Assembly (NCBI GenBank): GCA_000432435.1
Contig: HF993117.1
Coordinates: forward strand, 7,528 to 31,480
Reading direction: 5' to 3'
Origin: Eubacterium sp. CAG:180
GTDB taxonomy: Bacteria; Bacillota; Clostridia; Oscillospirales; Acutalibacteraceae
DNA length: 23,953 bases
The translations under genes and the position numbers were made by a program. Each line of letters opens with the position of its first letter. Position 1 is the stretch's first letter. Shown here one piece after another: positions 15,121 through 22,259 of the stretch. Under the pieces are notes generated by a model. That model had not been told where the DNA came from. It saw only the letters and a program-made list of their open reading frames with translations, and did no database searches.

Positions 15121-17100
15121 TCATTGTATCATTTCAGCAAATTCATCTTCATTTATGATCTTAACTCCAAGTTCAGTTGCTTTTGCAAGCTTACTGCCTG
15201 CCGCTTCTCCGGCTAAAACATAATCTGTTTTTTTAGATACCGAGGATGAGGCTTTGCCGCCGTAGTTTTCTATTATTCGGCTCGCTTCGCTTCTTGTGTA
15301 TTTTGTAAGTGTGCCGGTAAGGACGAATGTTTTCCCCGAAAATCTGTTGTCAATATGAGTATCCTCGGCTTTCATATTAACCCCGGCAGCTTTAAGGTCC
15401 GCAATAAGCTTTTGTGATTGAGGCATAGACATAAAATCAACCACGGATTGAGCCATTACAAGGCCGAAGCCGTCTATCTTTGAAATATCTTCTGCCGACG
15501 AATTCATTATGCTGTCTATATCTCTGAAATTATCAGATAAAAGCTTGGCGGCTTTTGCACCGACATGACGTATACCGAGTGCAAATACCAGCTTGCTCAA
15601 ATCGTTTTCCTTTGATTTCTCAATGGCCTTCTTTAAATTTTCGGCGCTTTTTTTGCCCATTTTATCCATTTCGGCAATTTTGCCGAAGTCAAGCGAATAG
15701 ATATCGGCGGCGGTTTTTATCATATTTTGCTCTACAAGCTTATTAAGTAAAGCGTCACCGAGACCTTCTATATCCATAGCGTCGCGAGAACAAAAATGAA
15801 TGAGCATACGCAGAAGCTGTGCCGGACAGTCGGGGTTATTGCAACGTATCGCAGCTTCGCCGTCTTCTCTGACGGCTTTTGCTCCGCACGACGGACATAT
15901 TTCCGGCATTCTGTACGGAACTGCGTCGGGAATGTGCTCTTTTACCGATACGACCTCCGGTATGACGTCTCCGGCTTTGCGTATAATTATTGTATCGCCT
16001 ATGCAAATACCTTTTTCCTTAATGAAATCTTCATTGTGAAGTGTCGCTCTGCTTACGGTTGATCCTGCTATAAGCACAGGTGAAAATACCGCTGTCGGAG
16101 TCAGAACGCCGGTTCTGCCTACATTTACCTCAATGCTTAATAGCTTTGTCTCTTTTTCTTCAGGCGGATACTTAAAAGCAATGGCCCACTTCGGAAATTT
16201 AGCTGTGCTGCCGAGAATTCTCCGTTTCTCAAAGTCGTTTACCTTTATAACCGCTCCGTCGATGTCAAAGGGGAGAGTGTAACGAATATCTGCTATGCGT
16301 TTCAGTTCATCTATTGCACCGTCAATATTTTTAAATTCGGTATAGAACGGAATCGTTTTGAATCCAAGCTCTTTGAGATAATCAAGAGACTGCTTGTGGT
16401 TGCTTAATGAGTGACCGTCTATTTGCTGCACATTAAAGACAAAAATGTCAAGCTTTCTTTTTGCTGTAATTTTCGGGTTTTTTTGCCTCAGGCTTCCCGC
16501 TGCGGCATTGCGCGGATTTTTAAAAGGCTTTTCTTCATTTAATTCCTGTTCTTCAACTAATTTGTGAAAAACGCTGTGAGGCATATACACTTCGCCGCGC
16601 ACTTCTATAAACGGCAAATCTGTTTTCAGACGAAGCGGTATTGCACGTACAGTTCTGAGGTTGGCGGTTATATCTTCGCCCACAGAGCCGTCGCCCCTTG
16701 TAGACCCACGAACAAATACACCGTCGCGGTATTCGAGAGAAACAGACAGCCCGTCGATTTTAGGTTCAACAACATAGGTTGCGTTTGTTACAGCGTCTTT
16801 AACTCTTCTGTCAAAATCTCTTATTTCGTCAAAAGAAAAGGCATCCTGCAGGCTTTCCATTTTTACGGTATGGGCTACGCTTTCAAACATATTTGTCGCT
16901 TCGCCGCCGACTCTGCGTGTGGGGGAGTCCGGTGTTATAAGCTCCGGATATTCTTCCTCTATCGCTTTTAATTCGCGCATCATCATATCGTATTCATAGT
17001 CGTCAATGTCATTTTCATTGTCAACATAGTAGCGATAGCTGTAATAATTTAAATCTTTTCTGAGTTTTTCGGCTCTCTTTACCGTATCTTCGTAATTCAT
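15121..17100 (-). CDS. ligA: NAD-dependent DNA ligase
   Basis: A 659-residue LigA that seals nicks in replication and repair using NAD. Domains in order: Ia and adenylation domain, with YYVDNENDIDDYEYD (NMN-binding) and the adenylated lysine K114 in EPKIDG; then the OB fold; a four-cysteine zinc finger near 402-423 (CPSC and CNNPDC); helix-hairpin-helix repeats (MDIEGLGDALLNKL, IRHVGAKAAKLL and KIDGFGLVMAQSV); and a C-terminal BRCT domain over about the last 78 residues (GKTFVLTGTL). The ATG at 17100 is chosen because GGAGGG at 17111-17106 is five bases upstream and LigA homology begins there. The frame is open well beyond it, but that part is antisense to dacF. It is monocistronic, with its own promoter. 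Confidence 0.97.
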   Translation of the reverse strand: MNYEDTVKRAEKLRKDLNYYSYRYYVDNENDIDDYEYDMMMRELKAIEEEYPELITPDSPTRRVGGEATNMFESVAHTVKMESLQDAFSFDEIRDFDRRVKDAVTNATYVVEPKIDGLSVSLEYRDGVFVRGSTRGDGSVGEDITANLRTVRAIPLRLKTDLPFIEVRGEVYMPHSVFHKLVEEQELNEEKPFKNPRNAAAGSLRQKNPKITAKRKLDIFVFNVQQIDGHSLSNHKQSLDYLKELGFKTIPFYTEFKNIDGAIDELKRIADIRYTLPFDIDGAVIKVNDFEKRRILGSTAKFPKWAIAFKYPPEEKETKLLSIEVNVGRTGVLTPTAVFSPVLIAGSTVSRATLHNEDFIKEKGICIGDTIIIRKAGDVIPEVVSVKEHIPDAVPYRMPEICPSCGAKAVREDGEAAIRCNNPDCPAQLLRMLIHFCSRDAMDIEGLGDALLNKLVEQNMIKTAADIYSLDFGKIAEMDKMGKKSAENLKKAIEKSKENDLSKLVFALGIRHVGAKAAKLLSDNFRDIDSIMNSSAEDISKIDGFGLVMAQSVVDFMSMPQSQKLIADLKAAGVNMKAEDTHIDNRFSGKTFVLTGTLTKYTRSEASRIIENYGGKASSSVSKKTDYVLAGEAAGSKLAKATELGVKIINEDEFAEMIQ

Positions 17101-17128
17101 TTGTGCCCTCCGAAAACAGTTTACAGAT

Positions 17129-17156
17129 ATTGTAACATAAAATATAATTATTTCAA
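17129..17156 (-). promoter_or_regulatory. Sigma-A promoter of ligA
   Basis: Read on the minus strand: -35 TTGAAA (17156-17151), 16-base spacer, -10 TACAAT (17134-17129). It lies about 29 bases before the ATG of ligA. Confidence 0.65.
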
Positions 17157-17180
17157 TTCCGCTTTCATATTTATTATTGA

Positions 17181-17220
17181 ATGTTTTTCGGGAAAATAAA
17201 TTAAATTTTCCGAAAAACAT
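17181..17220. repeat. Near-perfect inverted repeat in the ligA-dacF divergent region
   Basis: Arms 17181-17197 and 17205-17220 pair over 16 bases with a single bulged G, around a seven-base loop. No T-run follows on either strand. It overlaps a weak candidate dacF promoter (TTGAAT at 17177-17182, 18 bases, TTAAAT at 17201-17206), so it may be an operator. That role is inference. Confidence 0.6.
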
Positions 17221-17293
17221 CGTGCGGCGAAATATAAGCAAGGAATTTTTTACTATGGGCAAGTAACCGCTTGAAAGGGGTATGGTGTAAACT

Positions 17294-18469
17294 ATGAAAA
17301 GGGCAGTATCTATAATGACGGCAACCGTAATTTTTATTTTGATTTTTTCGGTAGGCGCGTTTGCGGCAAATACGTCTGCCGAAGATTTTCCACCTATGCA
17401 GGTTGAAATAAATGCCAAGGCTGCTTTACTAATGGAGGCTGAGACCGGTAAGGTTTTAATGGCATCTGATCCGCACGAAAAACTGCCTCCGGCGTCCGTT
17501 ACTAAAATTATGTCTCTGCTGTTAGTGGCAGAGGCGATTGATGATGGAAAAATATCACTTACGGATGAGGTCACCGTGAGCACAGAGGCATCCAAAATGG
17601 GCGGCTCGCAAATTTGGCTTAAAGAGAACGAGGTTATGACCGTTGACGATTTGTTAAAGGCAACGGCGGTATACAGTGCCAACGATGCCTGCACGGCACT
17701 TTCGGAATACGTTGGCGGAAGTACATCCGCTTTTGTGCGAATGATGAACGAAAGAGCAAAAGAGCTCGGAATGAACGACACAAATTTTGAAAATTGCACC
17801 GGCTTGGATGACACGGTAACACAGCATTACACAAGCTGTTATGATATAGCTTTGATGTCACGGGAATTGTTAAAGCACAAAATGATAACGAATTATACGA
17901 CAATATGGATGGACACTCTTCGCGGCGGTAAAACGCAGCTTGTCAACACTAATAAGCTCATTCGCTTCTATAACGGTGCAACAGGTCTTAAAACCGGAAC
18001 AACAGATAAAGCCGGATGCTGTGTGTCGGCGACGGCGGAACGCGACGGAATGTCGCTGATAGCGGTAGTCCTCGGAAGTGATAATAGCAAAGATCGCTTC
18101 TCCGCCGCAAGAGCAATGCTTGATTGGGGCTTTGCCAATTACTCCAAAGTGACTGTATCCGTAGATTGCGACAAAATTATGAGTGTCAGAGTACTGGGGG
18201 GAACCGAGGATTATATTACACCGTTTTTGTCAAAGGAAATGACCGTGGTGCTGAAAAAAGAAGATATGAGTAAGCTAAGCAACGAAGTTGTTCTTTCGGA
18301 AGATGTTTCCGCGCCTGTTGAAAAAGGGCAGAAACTCGGTGCTGTTGTGCTGTCGCTTGATGGAGAAAAACAATGTGAAATACCGCTTACAAGCCCGATA
18401 AGAATTGAAAAGCTGTCATTTAAAGATGTTGTTTTAAGATTGTTTTCCGCTTTGAATAATCCTTATTAA
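17294..18469 (+). CDS. dacF: D-alanyl-D-alanine carboxypeptidase (peptidase S11, DacF-like)
   Basis: A 391-residue low-molecular-weight penicillin-binding protein that removes the terminal D-alanine from peptidoglycan stem peptides outside the membrane. The signal peptide covers about residues 1-25 (MKRAVSIMTATVIFILIFSV then GAFA, cleavage after AFA). The catalytic motifs are S68-x-x-K71 (PASVTK), S128-A-N130 (YSAND) and K233-T-G (GLKTGTT). A beta-rich S11 C-terminal domain follows, and an amphipathic end (LSFKDVVLRLFSAL) probably touches the membrane. AAAGGGG at 17274-17280 is the likely ribosome site, 13 bases upstream, which is rather far. In spore formers dacF belongs to the spoIIA operon, but no spoIIA genes follow, so a vegetative DacA-type role is equally possible. 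Confidence 0.93.
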   Translation: MKRAVSIMTATVIFILIFSVGAFAANTSAEDFPPMQVEINAKAALLMEAETGKVLMASDPHEKLPPASVTKIMSLLLVAEAIDDGKISLTDEVTVSTEASKMGGSQIWLKENEVMTVDDLLKATAVYSANDACTALSEYVGGSTSAFVRMMNERAKELGMNDTNFENCTGLDDTVTQHYTSCYDIALMSRELLKHKMITNYTTIWMDTLRGGKTQLVNTNKLIRFYNGATGLKTGTTDKAGCCVSATAERDGMSLIAVVLGSDNSKDRFSAARAMLDWGFANYSKVTVSVDCDKIMSVRVLGGTEDYITPFLSKEMTVVLKKEDMSKLSNEVVLSEDVSAPVEKGQKLGAVVLSLDGEKQCEIPLTSPIRIEKLSFKDVVLRLFSALNNPY

Positions 18470-18542
18470 AAGTCCTTTTAAGACCGAATTGTTTAATATC
18501 TTATAAAAACACTTTTATTTTTAGAAAATTAACAAAATGATA

Positions 18543-18571
18543 TTGAAATATTGCCGGGATTAGGGTAAAAT
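18543..18571 (+). promoter_or_regulatory. Sigma-A promoter of pgi
   Basis: -35 TTGAAA (18543-18548), 17-base spacer, -10 TAAAAT (18566-18571), about 50 bases before the pgi ATG. The rest of the gap between dacF and pgi is AT-rich and has no clear terminator. Confidence 0.7.
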
Positions 18572-18622
18572 AAAAGCAAATTATACAAGATGTTGAAACA
18601 TTAAAAGGGGTAACAATCAGCA

Positions 18623-19963
18623 ATGTCTATTAAACTGAACGCAAAATACACTGAAGATTTTGTGTCTAAAACCGATCTTGAGAGCATCGCACCCGAAATC
18701 AAAAAAGCTCACAAGACTCTCACTGAAAAATCAGGTGCGGGAAATGATTTCCTCGGATGGGTGGATCTTCCGGAGAATTATGATAAAGAGGAATTTGAAA
18801 GAATAAAAAAAGCAGCCGAAAAAATACGTTCGGACTCGCAGGTTCTTATTGTTATAGGTATAGGAGGAAGCTATCTCGGCGCAAGAGCGGCTGTTGAATT
18901 TTGTAAATCACAGAATTACAATTTGGTATGCAAAGATACGCCGCAGATATTCTTCACCGGAAACAGTATAAGCTCTTCGGCTCTTTCCGATATTGTTTCT
19001 CTTTGCGAGAATAAGGACTTTTCTATTAATGTTATATCAAAATCTGGTACAACTACCGAGCCGGCCGTTGCATTTAGAATTTTCAGAGAGCTGCTTGAGA
19101 GCAAGTACGGCGAAGAAGAGGCTGCAAAGCGAATTTATGTAACTACCGATAAATGTAAAGGAACATTAAAGGAGCTTTCGAATAAAGTCGGATATGAGAC
19201 CTTTGTTGTTCCCGATGATGTCGGAGGCAGATATTCGGTTCTTACAGCGGTTGGTCTTCTCCCGATAGCGGTTTCCGGCTGTGACATTGATAAGATGATG
19301 CAGGGCGCAGCGGATGCGAGAAAAGCTTACTGTGACGAAGATTTAGATAAAAATGACTGCTATAAGTATGCTGCATTACGCAACATTCTTTATAGAAAAG
19401 GCAAGTCGGTTGAAATGATGGTCTCATACGAGCCTGATTATACAATGATGAACGAGTGGTTCAAGCAGCTCTTCGGAGAAAGCGAAGGTAAGGACCATAA
19501 GGGAATATTCCCGGCGTCTGCGGTATTTTCCACCGACCTTCATTCAATGGGCCAATTTATACAGGACGGTACCAGACTTATGTTTGAGACCGCGGTTGTA
19601 TTTGACGAACCAAAGCACGAAGTAACAATTAAAGAGGAAAAATCAAATTCTGACGGACTTAATTTCCTTGCAGGCAAAACCATGAGCTATGTAAACCGTA
19701 AAGCGTTTGAAGGAACTGTGTTGGCTCACGTTGACGGAGGCGTTCCGAATATCATTTTGGAGCTTCCCAAAATGGATGAGTATAACTTCGGTTACCTTGT
19801 TTACTTCCTTGAAAAGGCTTGTGCCGTATCAGGGTATACTCTCGGTGTGAATCCGTTTAATCAGCCGGGTGTAGAAAGCTACAAGAAAAATATGTTTGCT
19901 CTTCTCGGTAAACCGGGCTATGAAGATCAAAAAGCAGAGCTTGAGGCTCGCCTTGGCAAATAA
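18623..19963 (+). CDS. pgi: Glucose-6-phosphate isomerase
   Basis: Pgi interconverts glucose 6-phosphate and fructose 6-phosphate in glycolysis. At 446 residues it matches the short Firmicute type (about 450). Visible motifs are IGIGGSYLGARA (78-89), SKSGTTTEPA (139-148, phosphate loop), DDVGGRYSVLTAVGLLP (198-214, with the catalytic-site arginine R203), GESEGKDHKG (285-294, with the catalytic-site Glu) and DLHSMGQ (305-311, with H307). The C-terminal FNQPGVESYKKNMF holds the conserved lysine. AAAAGGGG at 18603-18610 is 12 bases from the ATG. The gene has its own promoter and is followed, 50 bases on, by a small P-loop gene likely in the same transcript. Confidence 0.97.
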   Translation: MSIKLNAKYTEDFVSKTDLESIAPEIKKAHKTLTEKSGAGNDFLGWVDLPENYDKEEFERIKKAAEKIRSDSQVLIVIGIGGSYLGARAAVEFCKSQNYNLVCKDTPQIFFTGNSISSSALSDIVSLCENKDFSINVISKSGTTTEPAVAFRIFRELLESKYGEEEAAKRIYVTTDKCKGTLKELSNKVGYETFVVPDDVGGRYSVLTAVGLLPIAVSGCDIDKMMQGAADARKAYCDEDLDKNDCYKYAALRNILYRKGKSVEMMVSYEPDYTMMNEWFKQLFGESEGKDHKGIFPASAVFSTDLHSMGQFIQDGTRLMFETAVVFDEPKHEVTIKEEKSNSDGLNFLAGKTMSYVNRKAFEGTVLAHVDGGVPNIILELPKMDEYNFGYLVYFLEKACAVSGYTLGVNPFNQPGVESYKKNMFALLGKPGYEDQKAELEARLGK

Positions 19964-20013
19964 ATTCAGTTAAATCCCGCAAGGGCGGATATTAATAAAC
20001 AGGAGGAGATTCT

Positions 20014-20433
20014 ATGGTATCTCTTATAATTGGCCACAAGGGCTCAGGAAAAACAAAACTTTTGGTTGACAGAGTTAATGCAGCCGTTGAAAAGTCAAAC
20101 GGCAATGTTATCTGTGTCGAAAAAGAGACTAAACTTACATACGATGTAAACTATCGTGCAAGACTTGTCGCAGCTGACAGTTTTTCTGTTTCCGGGTTTG
20201 ACTCGCTTTATGGTTTCCTTAGCGGTCTTTGCGCCGGTGACCATGATATTACAGACGTCTTTGTTGACGCTACCTTTAGAATAGGCGGCAGAGATTATGA
20301 AGCTTTTGCAGACTTTCTTAAGAAGGTTGATGAGCTTTCTAAGATTACCGATACAGCGTTTACATTTACCGTTTCAACCGATCTTGAAAATCTTCCCGAA
20401 AGAATATTCGAGTATTGCGAAAAGGTAAATTGA
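20014..20433 (+). CDS. Small conserved P-loop protein of unknown function
   Basis: A 139-residue protein starting with a Walker A motif, IIGHKGSGKTKLL (GxxGxGKT at 7-14). VFVDATFRIGG (about 82-92) is in a suitable place for a Walker B-like strand, but without the usual DE pair. The only cysteines are C35, C73 and C135. No membrane segment or signal is seen. Similar short proteins are, from memory, widespread in Clostridia and often mislabelled as twitching motility protein PilT; at this length it lacks the rest of a PilT ATPase, so that name should not be used. A very strong site, AGGAGGAG (20001-20008), precedes the ATG by five bases. It follows pgi and is closed by a terminator, so co-transcription with pgi is likely. 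Confidence 0.8.
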   Translation: MVSLIIGHKGSGKTKLLVDRVNAAVEKSNGNVICVEKETKLTYDVNYRARLVAADSFSVSGFDSLYGFLSGLCAGDHDITDVFVDATFRIGGRDYEAFADFLKKVDELSKITDTAFTFTVSTDLENLPERIFEYCEKVN

Positions 20434-20451
20434 CAACAGTCTGAAATTCCT

Positions 20452-20486
20452 TGCCGCTGTGCCGAAAACACAGCGGCATATATTTT
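20452..20486 (+). terminator. Terminator after the P-loop gene
   Basis: A perfect ten-pair GC-rich stem (20452-20461 with 20469-20478), seven-base loop, then TATATTTT. It ends only 12 bases before the ATG of the lipoprotein gene and so also forms that gene's immediate leader. Confidence 0.8.
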
Positions 20487-20498
20487 GCGGTATTATTT

Positions 20499-21380
20499 AT
20501 GAAAAAAGTTTTATCTCTGTTTTTAATAATTTTTATGCTTACGGCATTTTTCGGTTGTACGCCGAAAAAAGACAATTCCGTGTCCGAAGCGGGCAGTTCC
20601 GAAAGAGATATAGTGTTTACTTATTCCTGCGTGAAATGTACCGACAGCGTTATGTATGAAACCTCCGACGATATAACGGTTGTAAGCTCTGTGGACGACC
20701 TCAATAAGTATAAAACAAAGCTTGCCTCTACCGTTGACACCGAAAAGGGTGTTCAGGGTGACGGTACCGCAACTGTTTCTCAAAAACTATCGGTTTACAA
20801 TACAAGCTTTTTTGAAAATAAAAGTCTTATAATTGTAAGAAAAAACTTTGCTACCGATTCGGAGATGATTATTGACAGCTTTTCGGTCAGTAAAACCGGC
20901 GGAATCATAAATGCCAAATTACGCAGCGGCGGAAATGCAGAAAAGAGCTTGAGGCTTTTCTTGGTGCAGGTAAACGCTTCCGACATATCAGACAAGCTTA
21001 AAGTTTCTTTAAATGTTACTGATGACGGAAGTGAAGCCGAAAACACGCCGTCGGTATCGTTGGTGATAGGTAAGGGCAATAACGAATATAAAAATGTAAG
21101 CAACAATGACGATTCTGCTAAGATTAAAGGAATCATTGAAGCTTGCTCATATTCGGCGGCGTCACACGAAAAAACAGATTATACTTCCGGAGATACGGAT
21201 ATAACGGTTACTTATGACGGTCACAGTTATTTATTTTCCGATGCATTTATTTGTGTTGACGGGAAATATTATAATCCGGATTTGTCGGTTAAACAGCAGC
21301 TAACCACGATTTACGACAGCCTTACGGAAACCGCTGTTTCATCTCAGGACGGGGATATCCTGATTGAAGGCGAAGATTGA
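20499..21380 (+). CDS. Predicted lipoprotein of unknown function
   Basis: A 293-residue predicted lipoprotein. The signal peptide is MKKVLSLFLIIFMLTAFFGC with C20 as the lipidated cysteine after a relaxed lipobox (FFGC). After it comes a Ser/Lys/Asp-rich linker and an all-polar, beta-rich domain. SLIIVRKNF and LRLFLVQVNASD vaguely recall PrcB-like folds, but that is not strong enough to name it. The end is acidic (DGDILIEGED). The ATG at 20499 is chosen because the signal peptide starts there; the frame is open upstream to 20451, through the terminator stem. There is no ribosome site of normal strength before the ATG and no clear promoter. It is probably anchored on the outer face of the membrane. 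Confidence 0.75.
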   Translation: MKKVLSLFLIIFMLTAFFGCTPKKDNSVSEAGSSERDIVFTYSCVKCTDSVMYETSDDITVVSSVDDLNKYKTKLASTVDTEKGVQGDGTATVSQKLSVYNTSFFENKSLIIVRKNFATDSEMIIDSFSVSKTGGIINAKLRSGGNAEKSLRLFLVQVNASDISDKLKVSLNVTDDGSEAENTPSVSLVIGKGNNEYKNVSNNDDSAKIKGIIEACSYSAASHEKTDYTSGDTDITVTYDGHSYLFSDAFICVDGKYYNPDLSVKQQLTTIYDSLTETAVSSQDGDILIEGED

Positions 21381-21384
21381 CGCC

Positions 21385-21432
21385 ATTTAAAGGCTAAATA
21401 TAAATTTTTATTGACAAAATGCGCCTTTAAAT
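21385..21432. repeat. Ten-base inverted repeat bracketing the -35 of the DUF177-rpmF promoter
   Basis: ATTTAAAGGC (21385-21394) and GCCTTTAAAT (21423-21432) are exact reverse complements, 28 bases apart. The right arm ends one base before the -10. It could bind a regulator or be chance in AT-rich DNA. Confidence 0.4.
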
Positions 21433-21439
21433 ATATAAT
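21411..21439 (+). promoter_or_regulatory. Exact-consensus sigma-A promoter of DUF177-rpmF
   Basis: TTGACA (21411-21416), 17-base spacer, TATAAT (21434-21439). Both hexamers and the spacing are ideal, as expected for a highly expressed ribosomal protein operon. The predicted start near 21446 gives a leader of about 24 bases. Confidence 0.9.
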
Positions 21440-21469
21440 ATCCTTTGCGTAAGTTTGACGAGGTATGTT

Positions 21470-21949
21470 ATGTTTATCGAATTAGAGCCGATTTTTAATA
21501 ATGTAGGCAGCTCAAAAAAGTTTTCTTACAGTTTTGTTCCCGACGGAATTGATTTTACCGATAATGTTTCGGTAGAAGGCGAAGTCGTTAACAATACGGA
21601 TATTGTCTCCGTTAAGGCTGTTGCAAAGTATGTTCTGAAAACAAATTGCGACAGATGCGGTGCTCCGGTTGAAAGGAAAACTGAGGTCCCGATTGAGCAC
21701 ATCCTTATTTCTCATCTTAATGATGAAGATAATGATGAGTTTATTTTGGTCGAGGATATGAAGCTTGACCTTGATTCGCTTGTTCGAGAAGATATGATTT
21801 TAGCCTTGCCGGCTAAGATTTTGTGCCGTGACGATTGCAAGGGCTTGTGTCAGTATTGCGGTAAAAATCTTAATCTCGGCAGCTGTTCGTGCAAAAAGCC
21901 GATTGACCCAAGGCTTCAGGCACTGGCAGATCTGCTGATAGATGAATAA
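21470..21949 (+). CDS. DUF177/YceD family protein
   Basis: A 159-residue YceD-family protein, linked across bacteria to the L32 gene and implicated in large-subunit rRNA metabolism. Two cysteine pairs or clusters stand out: C60-x-x-C63 (NCDRCGAPV), and C119, C123, C127 and C130 in CRDDCKGLCQYCG, followed by C139 and C141. The second cluster and the DPRLQALADL ending are the family's signature. The cysteines suggest metal binding, which is inference. The ATG at 21470 is chosen for GAGG at 21460-21463, six bases upstream. The TTG at 21455 lies only about nine bases from the predicted transcript start and has no site. It is first in the two-gene unit with rpmF. Confidence 0.9.
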   Translation: MFIELEPIFNNVGSSKKFSYSFVPDGIDFTDNVSVEGEVVNNTDIVSVKAVAKYVLKTNCDRCGAPVERKTEVPIEHILISHLNDEDNDEFILVEDMKLDLDSLVREDMILALPAKILCRDDCKGLCQYCGKNLNLGSCSCKKPIDPRLQALADLLIDE

Positions 21950-21980
21950 ATTATTTATTTTAACATAAGGAGAGCTAAAA

Positions 21981-22169
21981 ATGGCAGTACCGAAGAGAAG
22001 AGTTTCATCAGCAAGAAGAGATAAGAGACGTTCAAACGTTTGGAAAATGGAGGCTCCCGAGCTTCAGAAGTGCCCTAACTGCGGCGAATATAAGAGAGCT
22101 CACAGAGTTTGCCCGGCATGTGGTATGTATAACGGCAGACAGGTCCTCTCTAAAAAGGAAGAAGCATAA
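21981..22169 (+). CDS. rpmF: 50S ribosomal protein L32
   Basis: A 62-residue L32 of the large ribosomal subunit. The basic start MAVPKRRVSSARRDKRRS is diagnostic. A full zinc ribbon is present: C31-x-x-C34 and C44-x-x-C47. This is the zinc-binding C+ form rather than the zinc-independent paralogue some bacteria make when starved of zinc. AAGGAGAG ends eight bases before the ATG. It follows DUF177 by 31 bases and is closed by a terminator. Confidence 0.98.
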   Translation: MAVPKRRVSSARRDKRRSNVWKMEAPELQKCPNCGEYKRAHRVCPACGMYNGRQVLSKKEEA

Positions 22170-22196
22170 TTTATCTTATACCTTTGTTTGAGTGTT

Positions 22197-22230
22197 AAAA
22201 GGTGGAGAAGGTTTTCTTCCCCGCCTTTTT
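22197..22230 (+). terminator. Intrinsic terminator after rpmF
   Basis: A 14-pair stem (22197-22210 with 22216-22229), with one G-U pair and one A-C mismatch, a GTTTT loop and a five-T tail. It sits 21 bases before the DUF512 ribosome binding site region, so the next gene needs read-through or a promoter I cannot identify. Confidence 0.85.
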
Positions 22231-22259
22231 GTCGTCTTTAAAAATGGGAGGTGACTTTG

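Noticed and set aside
16564..16971. A 135-codon plus-strand open frame within ligA
   Set aside because: It is a shadow of the adenylation domain of LigA, with no start signals.
17101..17814. Upstream extension of the ligA reading frame by 238 codons on the minus strand
   Set aside because: LigA homology begins at the ATG at 17100 with an ideal ribosome site. The extension is antisense to dacF and its protein is low-complexity and Ser-rich.
18466..18481. Palindrome with arms TTAAAAG and CTTTTAA at the end of dacF
   Set aside because: A two-base loop cannot form a terminator hairpin, there is no T-run, and AT-rich palindromes of this size are expected by chance.
19977..19990. Small hairpin CCGC/GCGG between pgi and the P-loop gene
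   Set aside because: It has only four pairs and no T-run, and the strong ribosome site right after it suggests a continuous transcript.
20430..20435. TTGACA at the end of the P-loop gene as a lipoprotein promoter
   Set aside because: No acceptable -10 lies 16-18 bases downstream; that stretch is the GC-rich terminator stem.
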